DNA of 64,000 nt from Penium margaritaceum. Its lineage: Eukaryota > Streptophyta > Zygnematophyceae > Desmidiales > Peniaceae. Shown piece after piece: positions 60,501 through 64,000 of the stretch (position 1 is the stretch's first letter; each line of letters starts with the position of its first letter). The notes below the pieces were generated by a model. That model made no database searches and was not told where the DNA came from. It worked only from the letters and a program-made list of their open reading frames with translations. The position numbers and the translations under genes were made by a program. The stretch is taken from contig SZWC01001539.1 of the NCBI GenBank assembly GCA_023375785.1, forward strand, positions 124,504 to 188,503. Reading direction: 5' to 3'.

Positions 60501-63500
60501 TCTTCTTACCGTTTCTAACTCGTGTTATGGTTGGTCAACGTTGACCACCCATGTTGAAATTCTGTAGTCACTATCAGTGACATATGCCAAGTTTGATTGT
60601 TTGGTGTGCATATAAGCCACACCGTGCCACTACGTATTGAAGTTCTTTGTCCTTTAAAGTCAATACATATGCTTCCCAAACCATTGTCTCTCCCTCTGAC
60701 CATTTGGGACTGGCGTTAGGAGTTGTCAATGTTGACCACACATAGTGAACTTATTTGGTCGTAGTCAGTGACGTATGCATCCTTTGGTTGGTCACTGAGC
60801 ACGCTAGCCATACCGTGCCACTGCTTGTTTAACGTCTTTGTACTTGCTAGTTGAGAAATAGTGTCCCCAATCTATTGTTTTCCCCTCTGACCATTTGTGA
60901 ATCGTGTTATGCGTTTTCAACATTGACCACATGAAGTGAAATTTGTTCGTCATGGTTAGTGACATATGCATACTTTGGTTGGTCACTGTGCATCGAGGCC
61001 ACATTGTGCCACTACATATTGAAGGTATTTGTACTTGCTAGTAGATAACTAGTACTCACAAACCATTACCTACCACCCTGACCATTTGTGACTTGTGTTG
61101 TGAGTTGTCAAAGTTTACCACACTTAGTGACATTATTTTGTCATGGTCAGTGACATATGCCTACTTTGGTTGGTCATCGTGCATGGTCTCCAGATCGTGC
61201 CACAACGTATTGAAGCCCCTTGTGCTTGCTATGTGATACTTGGTGTTTCCAAACCATTGTTTTCCCCTCTGACCATTTGTGACTCGTAGTATGAGTTGTC
61301 AACGTTGACCACACACAGTGGATTTCTTTGGTCAAAGGCAGTACATATGCCTAGTTTGGTCGGTCATTGTACATGGTAGCCACACCGTGCTACTGCTGAA
61401 TGAAGGTCATTGTACTTGGTAGTTAAGAACCAATTCTCCCATAGCATTCTTTCCTGTCCTGGCCGTTTGTGACTCGTGTTATGGTTGGTCAACGTTGACC
61501 ACCCATACTGAAATTATGTGGTCATGATCAGTGACATATGCCTAGTTTGGTTGTTTGGTGTGCATATTAGCCACACCGTGCCACTACGTATTGAAGTTCT
61601 TTGTCCTTTCTAGTCAATACATAGGCTTCCCAACCCATTCTTTCCCCCTTTGCCCATTTGTGACTCGTGTTATGAGTTGTCAATGTTGACCACACATAGT
61701 GGAACGATTCGGTTGTGGTCAGTGACGTATGCTTCCTTTGGTTGGTCACTGTTCACGCTAGCCATACTGTTCCATTGCTTGTTGAAGGTCTTTTTTACTT
61801 CCTAGTTGACAACTAGTGTTCCCAACCCATTGTTTTCCCCTCTGTCCATTTGTGACTCCTGATATGCGTTTTCAATGTTGACCACATGAAGTGAAATTCT
61901 TTTGTCATGGTCAGTGACACATGCATACTTTAGGTGGTCACTGTGCATTGAAGCCACATTATGCCACTGCATATTGAAGGTATTTGTACTTGCTAGTAGG
62001 TAACTAGTATTCGCAAACCATTACATTCCATCCTGACCATTTGTGACTCGTGTTGTGAGTTGTCAAAGTTTACCACACTTAGTGACATTATTTAGTCATC
62101 GTCAGAACCATATGCCTACTTTGGTTGGTAATCGTGCATGGTCCCCACATCGTGCCACATTGTATTGAAGCCCCTTGTGCTTGCTTTGTGATACGTGGTA
62201 TTCCCAAACCATTGTTTCTCCATCTGACCATTTGTGACTCGTATTATGAGTTGTCAACGTGGACCACACACAGTGGATTTCTTTGGTCAAAGGCAGTGAA
62301 TATGGCTACTTTGGTGGGTCATTGTGCATGGTTGCCACACCGCGCTATTACTAACTGAAGGTCATTGTACTTGGTAGTTGAGAACCGATTTTCTCATAGC
62401 ATTGTTTCCTCTCTTGACCGTTTGTGACTCGTATTATGGTTGGTCAAAGTTGACCACCCATATTGAAACTCTCTTGTCATGATCAGTAACATATGTCTAG
62501 TTTGATTGTTTGGTGTGCATATTAGCCATACCTTGCCACTACGTATTGAAGTTCTTTGTCCTTTCCAGCCAATACATATGCTTCCCAATCCATTGTTTTC
62601 CCCTCTGACCATTTGTGACTCGTGTTGTGCGTTTTCAACGTTGACCACATGAAGTGAAATTTGTTCGTCATGGTTAGTGACATATGTATACTTTGGTTGG
62701 TCAATGTGCATCGAAGCCACATTGTGCCACTACATATTGAAGGTATTTGTACTTGCTTGTAGATGACTAGTATTCACAAACCATTACCCTCTACCCTGAC
62801 CATTTGTGACTCGTGTTGTGAGTTGTCAAAGTTTACCACACTCAGTGACATTACTTGGTCATGGTCAGCGACATATGCCTACTTTGGTTCGTCATCGTGC
62901 ATGGTCTCCACACCGTGCCACAACGTATTGAAGCCTCTTGTGCTTGCTATGTGATACTTGGTGTTCCTAAACCATTGTTTCCACCTTTGGCCATTTGTGA
63001 CTGGTATTATGAGTTGTCGACGTTGACCACGCACAGCGAATTTCTTTGGTCAACGGAAGTACATATGCCTTCTTTGGTCGGCCATTGTGCATGGTAGGCA
63101 CACCATGCTACTACTGACTGAAGGTCATTGTACTTGGTAGTTGAGAACCGATATTCTCATAGCATTGTTTCCTCTTCTTACCGTTTGTGACTCGTGTTTT
63201 GGTTGGTCAACGTTGACCACCCATATTGATATTCCGTGGTCACGATCAGTGACATATGCCAAGTTTGATTGTTTGGTGTGCATATTAACCACACCGTGCC
63301 ACAATGTATTGAAGTTTGTTGTCCTTTCAAGTCAATACATATGCTTTCCAAACCATTGTCTCTCCCTCTGACCATTTGGGACTGGCGTTATGAGTTGTCA
63401 ATGTTGACCACACATAGTGGACTTATTCGGTCGTACTTAGTGACGTATGCATCCTTTGGTTGGTCACTGTGCACGCTAGCCATACCATGCCATTGCTTGT

Positions 63501-64000
63501 TTAAGGTCTTTGTACTTGCTAGCTGATAAATAGTGTCCCCAATCCATGGTTTTCCCCTCTGACCATTTGTGACTCGTGTTATGCGTTTTCAACATTGACC
63601 ACATGAAGTGAAATTTGTTCGTCATGGTTAGTGACATATGCATACTTTGGTTGGTCACTGTGCATCAAGGCCACATTGTGCCCCTACATATTGAAGGTAT
63701 CTGTACTTGCTATTAGATAACTAGTATTCACAAACCATTACCTTCCACCCTGACCATTTGTGACTCGTGTTGTGAGTTGTCAAAGTTTACCACACTTAGT
63801 GACATTATTTGGTCATGGTCAGTGACATATGCATACTTTGGTTGGTCACTGTGCATCAAGGCCACATTGTGCCCCTACATATTGAAGGTATCTGTACTTG
63901 CTATTAGATAACTAGTATTCACAAACCATTACCTTCCACCCTGACCATTTGTGACTCGTGTTGTGAGTTGTCAAAGTTTACCACACTTAGTGACATTATT
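57502..64000 (-). repeat. Satellite array, - orientation, right of the LTR element
   Basis: The interrupted D monomer resumes and about 34 monomers follow in reverse orientation, in the same four- and five-unit order. Near 63,641 and 63,832 an A monomer is tandemly duplicated almost without change, including the unusual CATCAAGGCCACATTGTGCCC variant. The array runs out of the window. No gene or other insert is seen. Confidence 0.93.

Overview
The window is eukaryotic repeat DNA and looks like heterochromatin, perhaps pericentromeric. I recognise no host protein-coding gene. Three things point this way: tens of kilobases of tandem satellite with a unit of about 190 bp, nested insertions including a roughly 17.8 kb LTR retrotransposon, and assembly gaps. 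The host cannot be named from the sequence. A plant or green-alga type genome is only a guess, based on the large satellite and the Ty3/gypsy-type element.

Layout. From 1 to about 24,105 the satellite monomers run in one direction (called + here: each monomer opens with GTCAAC/GTAAAC and carries the CACGAGTCACAAATGGTC core). From about 24,105 to the right end they run in the opposite direction. The switch is a spacer-free inversion junction. Monomers fall into recognisable subtypes arranged as higher-order repeats (HORs) of four units (about 760 bp) or five units (about 950 bp). One four-unit subtype looks like a hybrid of two adjacent five-unit subtypes.

Insertions in the satellite. (1) A 550 bp TG...CA insert with a 5 bp target duplication at 313-862, most simply a solo LTR with strong potential hairpins. 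(2) A roughly 0.5 kb insert carrying tRNA-like Pol III A and B boxes, seen four times (16.0 and 18.2 kb on +, 27.2 and 30.2 kb on -) at the same place in a diverged monomer, so it was amplified together with the satellite. A 624 bp run of N falls in one of these copies. (3) A large Ty3/gypsy-type LTR element at 39,726-57,496, minus strand, with 1.9 kb LTRs and a near-perfect 5 bp target duplication.

The LTR element is an old, broken copy. The two LTRs differ at about 7 percent of positions in the stretch counted, and the coding part carries roughly ten or more disruptions. In its own direction it reads LTR, gag (acidic N-terminal part, capsid-like part, zinc knuckle), aspartic protease, reverse transcriptase, RNase H, a second related aspartic protease, a Pro-rich linker, integrase, then an extra 3' coding region and the LTR. 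The 3' region has a 29-codon tandem repeat of about a dozen units, followed by an array of at least seven Cys/His modules with PHD-like C4HC3 spacing. The second protease and the zinc-finger 3' region are the most unusual things in the window.
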